From the NCBI GenBank assembly GCA_029721435.1, contig CM056573.1, forward strand, positions 100,121,447-100,185,446: a stretch of DNA of 64,000 nt. Direction: 5' to 3'. Shown here piece after piece: positions 1-10,561 of this stretch (within the stretch, counting starts at the first letter, position 1; every line of letters begins with the position of its first letter). Source of the stretch: Gymnothorax reevesii. Its lineage: Eukaryota; Chordata; Actinopteri; Anguilliformes; Muraenidae. The position numbers were made by a program, and so were the translations under genes. The notes beneath the pieces were generated by a model. It worked only from the letters and a program-made list of their open reading frames with translations, made no database searches and had not been told where the DNA came from.

Positions 1-108
1 CCAGAGATACCGGTGTAGTGTTGGAGGCGATTTAGGAGGATCTGATGATCTACAGCGTCAAATGCAGCAGAGGGGTCGAGAGGGATGAGAAGGGATGTGG
101 AGCCTGAG

Positions 109-971
109 TCAGAGGTCATTGGTGACTCTGATGAGGGCTGTCTCAGTCCTGTGGGAGGTACGAAAACCGGATTGGAATTTTTCATACAAACTGTTTGATT
201 TGAGGTGGTTGTGGAGTTGGATGGAGACAATTATTTCAAAGATTTTGGAGATGAAGGGAAGGTTGGAAATGGGTCTGTAGTTTGATAGAGGTTCAGGGTC
301 AAGAGTGGGTTTTTTGAGGAGGGGCTTGATGATAGCTGTTTTAAGGGTGGTTGGCACATTGCCGGTTTGGAGTGTAAGATTTATTATTTTTGTTATGAGA
401 GGACTGATGGACTGACTGTGAGCTTTGAGCAGAGGGGAGTGGAAGGGGTCGACGGAGCATGTGGATGGTTTGGATTTGCAGATCATCTTCTCGACCTCCT
501 GCTGCATTGTGGGGGAGAACTGCGATGAGCATTGTGTGGTGGGTGAAATGTCGTTAAATGTGACTGAGTTGTTGGAGTGTGGGAGAGATGAGTGGATATT
601 GTCAACCTTGGAGGTGAATAAATCAATGAATTTGTTGCACTGAGTGACTGTTTGATTGTGATGTGGTGAAGTTTGTGGTTTGAGAAGATGTTTGATGGTA
701 GTGAAAAGTTGTTGTCAATGATATCGGAGTAGTGGGCTGACCTGGCCTTGGAAAGTGCTTTGGCATATGTCCTTTGATGTTCCCGGTAAGCTAACTTATA
801 CACCGTCAGCCCAGATGTAACGTATGCCCGCTCAAGGACTCGGCCAGTCCTTTTCATTACCTGCAGCTCATCTGTGAACCACGGGGCAGAGCAGGTGAAA
901 ATGACAGTCCGGGTCTTCTGTGGAGCGTGAAAGTCAGGAAGAGAGTGGAAGTTATAGTTGTTGAAGTCCAT
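109..971 (-). pseudogene. LINE reverse transcriptase N-terminal part, relic
   Basis: Two overlapping minus-strand frames (483-971 and 109-507) read as the linker and the first RT blocks of a LINE polyprotein. Visible motifs are APWFTDEL followed by a run of K/R/A residues in the linker, KPLLKKPTLDP, NYRPISNLPFISKI, and FQSGFR followed by TETAL. These are the conserved fingers motifs just before the catalytic palm. The YxDD box is not present because the element is cut by the window edge. A frameshift near 490-510 separates the two pieces. Confidence 0.78.
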
Positions 972-1206
972 GAGATCACTGGCTGATGAGTTTGGAGGAG
1001 GAGAAAGGAGCTGAAGATGCTGACTGAGGGAAGTGGAATCAATGTTCTTAAAGTTTCTAAAGGAAATATGGCGTTGTGGCTTAGTGAGAATGGAGGAGAG
1101 AGGGATTTTGAAGGTGACTGCTTGGTGGTCTGAGACGCCAATATCCTGGACCTGCAGATCTGCAATAGAAGTGAAGTCAGTGATGACTAGGTCCAGCGTG
1201 TGGCCC

Positions 1207-1659
1207 TTAATGCGTGTTGGACATTATTGAGTATTGAATATTGAAGTTCCCCAGTACCAAAATATTTGATTGTGATTTGCAGAGTGATATGAGAAAGTCA
1301 TAAACTTCAGAGAGGAATGATGTATGTGGTTTTGGGGGGCGATAGAGGAGTGTTATGGTTGCAGAGGTGATGTGTTTGCATCTAAAAACCAGGTGTTCAA
1401 AGGAGTCGACAGTTGGGACAGACAGTTGGGATGTTTTAATGTTGCTGCGGTGAAAAACAGCAAGGCCACCACCCTGGCTGGTAGTGCGGGCCTTACTGAG
1501 GTAGTTATACTCGGGTGGGCAGGGCTCATTGAGAGCAGGATAAACAGCTGGCTGTTGCCAAGTCAGAGACAGACAGAGAATGTCTATACCCTTGTCCAGG
1601 ATATAGTTGTTGATTGATCCAGATTTATTAGATAGTGATTGCATGTTTAGTAATTCCAT
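1207..1659 (-). pseudogene. LINE endonuclease (APE-type) relic
   Basis: The translation has the features of an APE-type LINE endonuclease, which nicks the target DNA to prime reverse transcription: an N-terminal stretch resembling LN-x-RSLSNKS, then DILCLSLTW (normally TETW), GGGLAVFHRS, LLYRPPKP and a C-terminal ILVLGNFNI (normally GDFN). The changes at TETW and GDFN hit expected catalytic positions, so the enzyme would be inactive. The frame stops at 1207; the rest of the domain continues in other frames between 857 and 1165, including a recognisable VSDHQAVTFK-like segment. Confidence 0.75.
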
Positions 1660-2130
1660 TGTGGAGTGGTTTGTGGAGTCCAGTTTATTTAGAGGGCGAA
1701 GAATGCTGCGATCCGTTTTCGGGTTTTCTGTTTAGCCGGCCGTAGGGGCTCTTGTTTATTTTGTTTGGAGTGGCGGCATTCTGATGACATCATTGTTGAG
1801 CGAGTGGTGGTGGTCACCATGTTTTGACAGCTCAATCCGGCGTCCAGATCCTCAGTGGATGTAATGGGGTCGGGGCCGTAGTTCAAGTCGACCCGATGGA
1901 GCAATGCTGTGGTAGGAACTCCAAGGCAGCAAAGAGATGGCGGTCAGCATGTTGCCTGGAGCCCCGGTGTTAGCCATTTGCCAAGGTCTCGGTGAGCGAT
2001 GGTGGATAACGGCCGCATAAACCAGGATGGTGTAGAGTCTCCACAGAGATGGCAGTCCTCTTGCAGACAACCGTTCGAGGGCAGAGGACATGCAGGAGCC
2101 AAGGAGGTCAGAGAAAGAAACACTGACATG

Positions 2131-3150
2131 TCAGTTTGAGGGCAAGCACTGTGATTAGCAGCGCTGTCTCAAACGGAGGGGACCCAGCTTGCTAGCCACC
2201 ATGAGGAGAAGATCCCGGGAGGTTGTGCGGTACCAGGACAGTTTCGTGGGGACAGTTCAGAGCCAGAGTTGGGTGTAAAAACAACCTTAAAATTCCGGTG
2301 GAGTTTGCGGGGGTTTTGCAGAGAAGCGGTGAACAATCAACGCCAGCCATCCTCTCCACCAACCATGAGGCAGGATCCTTTTCACCCATCCTTTTCATAT
2401 TTCGTGTGGATAAAGCATCATAAGGTCTACACTAAGTTTGATTTTGAGCCCAATTGGACCGATACTTTTACCAATAGGTGGTGTTCCATTTTGGCCACTT
2501 TTGGCCAAGTGGGTGCAGTGGCTTTGCCACTTTTTTTTTAGATTCCCCGCAAGTCAGCAGTGAGTCGGCTGCCTATACCGTACCTCTGGCGGTGACGAGG
2601 TTACGCCTCGCCATTTAAAAAAGGCAGTGACAGATCACTCTCTAATTGTTGGAGTTAAACCTCTCAATAATTAAAAAATCAACCAGTATCCTCCATAACG
2701 AAACACAAGAAACAATTGCGAAAGTCATTTTGTCTGTTTTCTTCCAAAGTGACATTTTCCAGGCCTGCACAGACTTTCCTACGTTTTGATGTAGAATTTC
2801 TGTGTGTACATTGGAAATTGTAGCCAGGGGAGCAATTTCACAATAGAGTCCTAGAGTGCGTGAACATTCCGCACATTGTCAGGAATATTTCACCCATTGA
2901 TTTCTATGGGAAAAATTTGTTGGAAAAATACAAATATTGCCGAAACAATTACGGATTACAAAAGTCATAGCATGAATGTCCAGATCGAGCCGCACGTTAT
3001 GCTACCTTTCTTAAGCAGCCCTTGTAAAATGCGGCGGAATAATTATAATAATAATAATAAAGTAAATGGTGGAGATGAATATTATAGTTTGTGAATGCAA
3101 GCATTCACACCCAATTAAAGAAAAATGCAAGAAGGCCAAGAGCTGTATTT
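2131..3150. other. No recognisable gene
   Basis: Short open frames occur on both strands but none shows a recognisable domain. The part up to about 2420 may still belong to the 5' leader of the LINE to the left. An (ATA)-rich run lies near 3041-3062. I see no gene here. Confidence 0.5.
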
Positions 3151-4250
3151 ATATCAGTGCCGCTTTCAATGGGGAAAACTGAAGTAATGAAAGGGTTTAA
3201 AAAGCGATGGACTGGTCGCCTAGCTGCTACTGAACAGGTAACCTTTGTCTTACCCTGTTGTAGTTATGCGGTTTTATCAGTCTCGGATAGTCCTCTTGGT
3301 GGTTTTTAATCCTGCTATTGTCAGTTTATAAATGAACCGTCATCATTTGTGGCCGACTACAGCTTGCTTAGCAGTGTAACGATAGCATGTATGGCTTTAG
3401 GACACTAGATAGTTTTAGCTAATACCTTCAAAAAGCCATTCACACCAAAGTTTCTGCATGGATGTGATGTTGATCCATGTTTTCAGTGTGGCTTACACAC
3501 GACAATCACTGAGAGTGTCTGATTATATTGCACTTATATTGTAACTGAGTTGCTACTTTCCTCTGCCTCTGTCGAAGGTCATGGCTTGGGGATGGGGGTT
3601 GGGGACTACTTACATAGGCTTCAGACAAGAAACTACGAAAATGACCAAGTCAGGTACAGCAGCTTTAAGTAGTAAACAAGATTATGTCATCTGTTAGGCT
3701 AATGGTTAAATTGTTGGTGTCCAAAATAGCAGGCCTATGATGAATAAATAGGCTAACTCCACATAGCAGTAGAAGAATGAAGTTAACAAGTAAAATATGT
3801 AAATTAATAATTTTATGAGTGTTACGAAGCATGGGTAAAAAACCCATGAAAAAAAGTCTCCTTTACTGACGCAGAGGAGAAAGGAAATAATGGATGTACT
3901 TGTGATAGACATGCAGCCAGTGAATACTGTACAGGGTGACGGGTTTGTATATTTTATGGACAAGTTAGAGCTGTGTACACTATTCTAAATCGCAAAAAAA
4001 CATATTGAAGGGCTAACCAATAATACGCAGCAGTGGGAGAATAATTCTAGTGATATTATTAAACTCTGTGCAAAAGGTTTTACGACAGACATTTGGACAA
4101 CCCAGTAAATCACAGTTTATATGACTGTAACAACCCATCAGATTACAGAAGACTGGGAATATATCAATGAAGTGCTTGAAACAGCTAAAATAACAATGTC
4201 ACACAATGGCATATATAGCACATTAACTTGGAAAGTTCGCTGATGCTTTC
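3150..4250 (+). pseudogene. hAT transposase relic
   Basis: The segment around 4076-4250 translates to a diagnostic hAT-family block: FTTDIWTTQ, then an in-frame stop, then ITVYMTVTTHQITEDWEY and a VLETA-like continuation. In intact hAT transposases this block holds the first catalytic Asp in the DIWT context and is followed by the conserved WxL region. The stop codon and lack of continuous frame show it is dead. The upstream part, 3195-3650, recurs in diverged form at 52413-53040 in the same orientation, which suggests both come from one hAT family. No terminal repeats or 8-bp target duplication could be fixed. Confidence 0.7.
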
Positions 4251-4539
4251 CAGGTACCAGAGTCTAAGAGTCACTGAAGTTCGTGACTACTCAACCAACA
4301 TGATTGTCGGCTTCTAATCTGATTTCATATTTGTAAAGAAAATACATATAAAACATAAATTAGTTATTTTGCTTAATTAGCTTGTTTGGAGAAAATGAAG
4401 TTTTATTTTATCCTTTTCTCAATGGGCCATGGTAGGCTTTGTGTTAGTACGCACTTGTCCATTTCATAAAGAGTGCATGTTCATCACGTCTGACTTCCTC
4501 TTCAAAACACCTTTAAGCAGGGCTGATATTTCCGCATGA

Positions 4540-4870
4540 GAAAATTTTCCCTGTTTTTTACCCCTCAGCCCTAAAGGCTGACAGGGTATTGCTATCCTTC
4601 GTGCGGTTGGGCGGGCGGTCGGGCGGTCGGGCGGGCGTCTCCAAAAACTTCGACATCGGGCTGAGGGGAATTCCGTGCATTGCACGCCTATTTTTTCTTG
4701 CTGCACTCGCCAATGCCACTGCTTGCCGTTTGCTTTTCCACAGAGTTGTGATGTCATATATTGGCACATGCTCCGTGGTGGAGATATCCCCTGAACTAAA
4801 AATAGCCGTTGGTTTTGGAACGACGCTTGGTTTGTGACACATGAATGCGCGGTCAATTTCACCAATAGTG
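4540..4870. repeat. GC-rich dispersed-repeat-like segment
   Basis: It contains a short stem-loop (CAGCC, loop CTAAA, GGCTG) near 4566-4582 and a run of GGGCGGTC-type units at about 4607-4637. Base composition is far more GC-rich than the surroundings. The overall look is that of a dispersed repeat, but I cannot name the family and see no terminal repeats. Confidence 0.4.
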
Positions 4871-4937
4871 TGACTTTAAAAATTCATTCCCTAACCAACG
4901 GCAGTTAAATTTAGCATTAGTTGACCAACCAACGGCC

Positions 4938-5987
4938 ATGAATATGGGCCCTGGGTGCTGTATGATGCCTATCTGTTCGGCTTGGCAGAGCAGTGCCAGA
5001 ACAGATTGGCCACATGTGTCCTTCCCACGTTTCATTATGCTCTACCCGGAGCTTATCCCCACCTGGCTTCTCCTTTGCCCGAGATTGTCGACTGGGCTCA
5101 AATTCACAAGCTGTCCTGGAAGAATGGCTGCACTGGATGAGGACGAATCTATTCCTTTACGATAGCAGTGCTACTTGTGCTATTCCTAAATCCACTTTTT
5201 GGCAGACGCAAGTAATATTTGATAGAGAGATGCTGTCTGGAGCTGCTGTTTCATCCACTCGTTCACACCATCCTGTATGCCTGACCTGGCAGGGTCACCT
5301 TATTACCATTCAGGCTTTAAGCGTCTCAGGGAACTTTATCCATCTTGGTCTTGTTCACTGCCTGAGGGTCCTGACTGTACCACTGCCATTAATCCTCCGG
5401 TCCCCGGGACTCACAGGGATCGCCCTTCCTGACGTCATGGAGGTAACTCGGCCGGTGCCCCTGCTGGCCTCCGGTAACCATGTTGAAGAGTTGGCATTTC
5501 TTATCATGGAGTCAATGCATGCCTGGTGGTGTTAGGAAGGCCCTAGCTTGAATATCGTAACCCTTATGTGGATTGGTCATCGGCCTCTATTCTGGAGTGG
5601 AGTTGCCATACTCACTGTCCTGTCTTTGTGCAGTTTCAAGCCACACTACTCCTCCATTCTCTGTCAACCAGTTAGAGCCACCGGATTTGGGGAGTATACC
5701 CCCTATTTATCACAACCTCTTCATTTCATTTAGTGAAACCCAAGCGACTTCACTTCCCCTACACAGACTCTTTTATAGTGCCCCAACTTGCAGCCTGGAA
5801 CATTTCCCCCCAGGGGTTGGCAGTACTCCCCAACCAACCAGAAGTCCCAAGCTATGGAGAAGTGCATAAATCAATCCCTGGCTACTGGAATAATTTAGGC
5901 TTCTCCATCGCCAGCTGGAGCTGATTGCCTATTTGTGGCTGAAAGATGAGCCTCTATGTCCCTGCATCCACTTTAGGGGACTAAATG
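4938..5987 (+). pseudogene. Ty3/gypsy gag-protease-RT start, relic (left half)
   Basis: Fragments in three frames follow the order of a Ty3/gypsy polyprotein. A gag-like segment comes first (LYDAYLFGLAEQ and on). Next is a protease segment from about 5280 with SGNFIHLGLVHCL, LPDVMEVTRPVPLL and EELAFLIMES, then a WIGH/WSGV segment near 5570-5610. The entry to the RT follows near 5860-5987, where the local frame ends with a RGLNA motif. Family knowledge: a catalytic DSG normally precedes GNFI; here only VSG is seen, so the site is mutated. The RT is cut after RGLNA by a LINE insertion and resumes at about 7430. Confidence 0.75.
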
Positions 5988-7430
5988 CAATAATAATAAT
6001 TATGATACATTTTATTTATGAGCGCCTTTCACAACACTCAAGGTCATCTTACAAAAGTAGCAAAAGTATTAGTTAAAAGCAAGAACAAAATGCATATAAA
6101 AACATGAACACAGCAATGACATAAGAGCAACAGACAGCGGGAGAGAGGATATAGTCAGATCGAGAAGGGTAGACGAAACAAATGAGTTTTGAGCTGAGAT
6201 TTAAAGGTGAAGAGAGAAGTTATGTCGTGGATTGATTGTGGGAGAGAGTTCCAGAGGCGGGGGGTTGCACGGCTAAAGGCTCGAAACCCCATTGAGGATA
6301 ATCGGGCCGGAGGTGTAGTGAGGAGTATGTAGGAGGAAGATCAGAGAGTCCTGGTGGGTGTGTAGATGTTAAGGAGATCGGAAAGGTATGGAAGAGTGAG
6401 ATTTTGAAGGACCTTGAAGGTGAGGAGATAATCTTATAGTCAATGTGGTGTTTTATAGGTAACCAGTGCAGCTGTTAAAGAACAGGAGTGATGTGATGAA
6501 TGGAGGGGGTTCTGGTGATGATCTGGGCAGCTGAGTTCTGGACCAGTTGAAGTTTATGGAGAAGCTTGAGAGGTAGACCAGAAAGGACGGAATTGCAGAA
6601 ATCTAATCGGGAGGTTACCAGGGCATTGGCGAGAATAGCGGTGCTGTTGGGTGTGAGAGACGGGCGGAGATGGTGGACAGTACATAGGTGGAAATATGCT
6701 GACCGAGTGATGTTATTAATGTGAGCTTCAAATAAGAGAGTACTGTCGAAGATGACACCAAGCCTCTTAACTTTGGGGGAGATTTATTGAAAAGTTAGGC
6801 GACTTAGCCAGAGTTGAGAGTGGTGACTGGAAAACCAAAAGAAACGGATGGGCTTCAAGTTGTCAAAGTTGAAGTTGCGTCGGGACCCATGGTGGATGTA
6901 TTTACGATGGGGGAGCCAAGCGATGTCTGGGTGAAGGTGCAGCGCCGGCAGTGGCTCGCCGAAGTGGAGTCGCCATTGGTGAAGTTCCACCACTGTGTAT
7001 TGGAGTATCGATGTTGCCGGATAAAAGATGAAACAGGTGATGATCCAGGTGGAAAGAATCTAGGACAACAATACGGTGATCTTCATGGTAGTTAGCCCGA
7101 GGCTCCAGGGAGGAGGAGAGTAGCATGGAAGAGGTGATGAAGCCGATCGTACCACAGGTAACTTACCTAGCTGATAAAACTACACTTCATCGACTAAAGC
7201 ACACATAAATCTCTTAGAGATAAAGGCAGGCTGAGCTGAAGTTCAGAGAGTGCTCCAAACGGGAGACAGGTTTAAAACAGAAGCGACTGAGTCAAGAAAG
7301 CAAACAAACACAGCGGCAGCCAGATGCACCAGCGTTCATTCCCGTTTCAAGTCCAATACGAGTGACAGGCAAAGTTTGTGTAGAGTTGTGTAGAGAAACA
7401 ATTTCCAGTTTATGGCACTTACGCACATGG
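5988..7430 (-). mobile_element. L2-like LINE inserted in the gypsy pol relic
   Basis: Reading the minus strand from about 6790 to 5988 gives the C-terminal RT region of an L2-like LINE ([47 protein letters not shown]). A 3' end follows with an ATT-rich simple tail lying at 5985-6003 on the plus strand. The segment 6800-7430 does not read as RT; on the minus strand it resembles a LINE 5' leader. The copy therefore seems to join a 5' end directly to a 3' end, so the middle (endonuclease and most of the RT) is missing. It is a dead insertion that splits the gypsy reading frame. Confidence 0.72.
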
Positions 7431-8110
7431 TATTCCTTCCAATAAATGGAAAGATTTGTTATCCTCAAGACTTTGTTGGGCTCAACAGTCTTTCATCTCC
7501 TTCTTGCTTTTTTGCCAAGCTAGATTTGTGCAAGACTGACCAGCTGGTGCGTATATGGGAAGGAGATTAGTGCATGACAGCATTTAACAACCCCTCAGGC
7601 GACTAAGAATACCTCATGATACAGCTCGGGTTCACTAATGCCCCTGCAGTGTCCCAAAACCTCATCAAGGATGTCCTCTGAGACAAGATTTCTTGGTTTG
7701 TCTATGTCTACCTAGACAATATTCTAGTCTTTCCTCAGACTAGGGGGATCACACTCGCCATGTGCGCACTTAGTCATTCAGCGAACTAATTTCATCTGAA
7801 CCACTAAGGTTCCCTTCGCCTGTGCCCCCCCAGCGGAATCCACCTATAACCATCCCAAAACGCTGTTCACCACCGTTCCCTTCATCAAGATCCCAGACCC
7901 CTTGCACCAGTTTGTCAAGGAGGTCGACACTTCCAACTTGGATGCTGGGGTTGTCCTCTTGCAGTGAGCTGACGATGACAAGTTACATCCTTCCTCTTAC
8001 TTTCCTCGTCGGTTGTCTGCTGCTGAGAGGAACTATTCCATCAGCAACTCAGAGCAGTTTGCGGTAAAGCTAGCCTTTGAAAATTGGAGACACTGGTTGG
8101 AGGAGTCCAG
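7430..8110 (+). pseudogene. Ty3/gypsy RT-RNase H relic (right half)
   Basis: This resumes the pol frame broken at 5987. Motifs in order: FAKLDLCKTDQLVRI, then TAFNNPSGD, LGFTNAPAV, and YVYLDNILVF near 7690-7735. The last is the RT active site, normally YLDD; the second Asp is Asn here. From 7816 it reads as the RNase H start: FVKEVDTSNLDAGVVLLQ, then PRRLSAAERNYSISNSEQFA and WRHWLEE. Frame changes and stops are frequent. The order RT then RNase H directly after protease is the usual Ty3/gypsy order, unlike the element at the right of the window. No LTRs were found. Confidence 0.78.
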
Positions 8111-8111
8111 G

Positions 8112-8440
8112 CCACAACAGTCATTAGACAGTTATTATGGTTGGACTGTCATTTTTGAAACTTTCTCCATCTCTATGGCACACAAAATTTTGAATTTTAA
8201 TTCATCGGTCCAAAGGACCTGTTCCCAGTCTGTTGGTGTCCAATTCCTTGTATATCTTGGCAAACTGAAGTCTTTTGATGTTGCCAGCTCTAAGGCATGG
8301 TTTTTTTGGCAGCAGACCAAGCGACTGGAAAAAGTAGATGTTGATACACACATCACTTCTGGCGCTATTAATATCATTACATAGTTCTGACTGTTCTCCT
8401 CTCCCAAAACATAACCACAACCGCAAAGCATTTGGGGAAT
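8112..8440 (-). pseudogene. Tc1-like transposase fragment
   Basis: The minus strand reads a Tc1-type segment: NWTPTDWEQVLWTDELKF followed by KIL. The WTDE box carries the first catalytic Asp of the DD34E triad. The upstream KNHALELATSKDF-like part matches the region just before it in Tc1 transposases. The rest of the transposase and the terminal repeats are missing. It abuts the end of the gypsy relic at about 8110. Confidence 0.65.
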
Positions 8441-8820
8441 TGAAGTCAAAACAGATAACAAATACATCTCAGTCTTACATTAATTTTCGTTCTTTTTTTT
8501 ATTTTTTTGATAATTTTGGCTCTGTTCATGCATGTAGCATGAATTTTGGTTAGATTGTGTGCTTTTATTTGATCTTGTTATTTCCAGCTCAGCTCTTACA
8601 GTAAGGCTAAAATATACTGTGTACAAGCAAGTGTTACACCGACTGTTAAGCGCAAAAAATGCGCCCTTGAGACCCAGAAATCCATTCAAACTACGTACAA
8701 TTTTTGATCTCATTTCCATGAGAGCAGGGCCGGACTGGGAGACTTTTTCAGGCCAGGAGTCAGTCATTCAGCAGGCCACCCTGCCCACACGCACGTTCAC
8801 ACCTACACTTATATGCATGG

Positions 8821-8887
<67 letters not shown>

Positions 8888-9693
8888 AGTATGTTTTTGG
8901 CATTCCAAACAGAAGTACACATATGAGACCTACAATCTGAGGTATACGTGGCAATACAGCACCACAACAATCCTCAGCAATATCCACAAGCACACTTGAT
9001 AGATGAGAATGAAGGTTTTACTTAACAAGTAATGCCAAGGTTAAAGCTTTACAGTACATAAAACATCATATTGTGTAGAATATCAACTGCTTTGTGTGAT
9101 AATGTAACTAATATTATGTTCACAAGCCTGTAGCTTGTTGCAAACAGACACTTGCAGACAGACACACAACATATTCCCGAAACATCAGCTTTCACATTAA
9201 TCAAAACCAAACATTAACAGCTGCAAGAACATTAACACAACCATCTAAGCAAACTGACAGTTAAGTCAAAAAGTAAAAAAAAATCCTTTGTCAATACATA
9301 AAAGTCCAGATTATTGTTGCATTTCTGAAAGGCACATATTTGCAAATCTGCGTCTTATTGGCAAGTACTTTTTATGTGTAGCCTACAATATAACCTAACC
9401 AACAAAAACAACTAGCCTACGTCCAAATCAAATGATTAATCGATTTACTATGAGGAAGGCCTTTGAACACATAGAACACGAGCATGCTGCACGCACTGAG
9501 AGACACAGGGCTGTCTGTATAATACAGAATGGGAGCAAAGTTTTGACTAATATTTTAAATAGGTTCTAAGGAAATACTAATGAACTACAACCTAAATCCG
9601 AAGCTGGAATACACAATGGCTTTCATGTATGGGCCGGGATTCATAACAGCAAGTCAGCAACAGACAGCAAACATATTTACATTATGTAAACGT
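8441..9693. other. No gene; contains a CA microsatellite
   Basis: A pure CA dinucleotide run of about 64 bases occupies 8822-8885. Long frames across it are artefacts of the repeat. The remainder (8886-9693) shows no recognisable coding motif or terminal repeat. Confidence 0.6.
8822..8885. repeat. (CA)n microsatellite
   Basis: About 32 uninterrupted CA units, likely polymorphic. Confidence 0.97.
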
Positions 9694-10425
9694 CAGTGAC
9701 GTGCGGTGGAGGTTAGTTTGGTGAGGCAGAAACCACACCTTTGCTTAATTAGCAATCAGACGATTAACTAGTTTAGTTAGACTATTGGGCAGAATGACGG
9801 GCAAGTTTAAGTTTCTGCGGTGTTAATTCTCTGTGCATCAAACCTGAAATGCTCAACAGCAGATTTGCGCATACTTGCTTCCAGGAAGCCGAAGCAATAT
9901 TATCAACAAATGTAAACACAGTTCGACTTATAGGGAGTTTAATGCTTCATCAATAGCCAATATAATGTATTTTCCTTTAAATACGCGCTTTTACACCCAA
10001 GCAAAAAGCGGGTGTTTATTTTCAGTCTTCTTTCTTAATCCGATGAACAACATGTTTGAACGATATACAGAATTACCGAGAGAATTTTTCCTGATTTATT
10101 ATTCCAATTTCCATCCTTGCAGTCTCGAATTACAGCGTATACGCGAATGAAGTCATTATCTCCTCTATCAGTATCAGGCTTCCTACAGGCTTGGCCTTCA
10201 TTGTTTTCATTGTCAATCAGGAATAGTACGTGGGAACAGGTTCACAAAATCCTGAGATAAAAGTTTGGGTCTCTGCCTCACCTCACCGCACGTCTCTGGC
10301 TTCCTGTGTAAGCAGATAGTCGCAAATTTGCAGTTTCGTGAGCAAAGTTCGATGTAGCCTACTGAGTGATAACCCCGCGGAAACTTCAACTGCCCGTCAT
10401 TCTGCCGTATAGTCTTACTAAACTA
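9694..10425. repeat. Rearranged hAT-type MITE with two inverted-repeat pairs
   Basis: The left end starts CAGTGACGTGCGGTG (9694) and is matched in inverse at 10275-10298 (CTCACCGCACGTCTCTG). CAGTG ends are typical of hAT elements. A second pair, 9769-9805 and 10391-10425 (core AGAATGACGGGCA / TGCCCGTCATTCT), is also inverted, but its right member lies outside the first pair rather than inside. The arms are therefore not nested like a simple MITE. No matching 8-bp target duplication was seen next to either pair. Confidence 0.55.
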
Positions 10426-10561
10426 TTTGTTTTTAAAAAGAGAACTTACTGACAGTCTCACGCTGACGGATCGTTTTTTTTTTTTTTCTTTTTTGGATGC
10501 CGCATTCATGGCTGGGTGGGGGGGCCTAAATAAACTTGTTAATTTTTGGCATTTGGCCGCA

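Larger units (their letters stand above)
1..2130 (-). mobile_element. Decayed L2/CR1-like LINE, runs off the left edge
   Basis: Read on the minus strand, this stretch gives, in order from about 2130 down to 1, a leader region, an endonuclease domain, the endonuclease-RT linker and the first half of a reverse transcriptase. The pieces lie in several frames with stops between them, so the copy is dead. The catalytic half of the RT and the 3' end lie outside the window. Family assignment to the L2/CR1 group rests on the style of the endonuclease and RT motifs and is an inference. The 5' boundary is not defined by a target duplication; LINE-like leader sequence could extend to about 2420. Confidence 0.8.

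Noticed and set aside
8760..8999. Open frames with His-Thr or Val-Cys repeats
   Set aside because: They are translations of the CA microsatellite.
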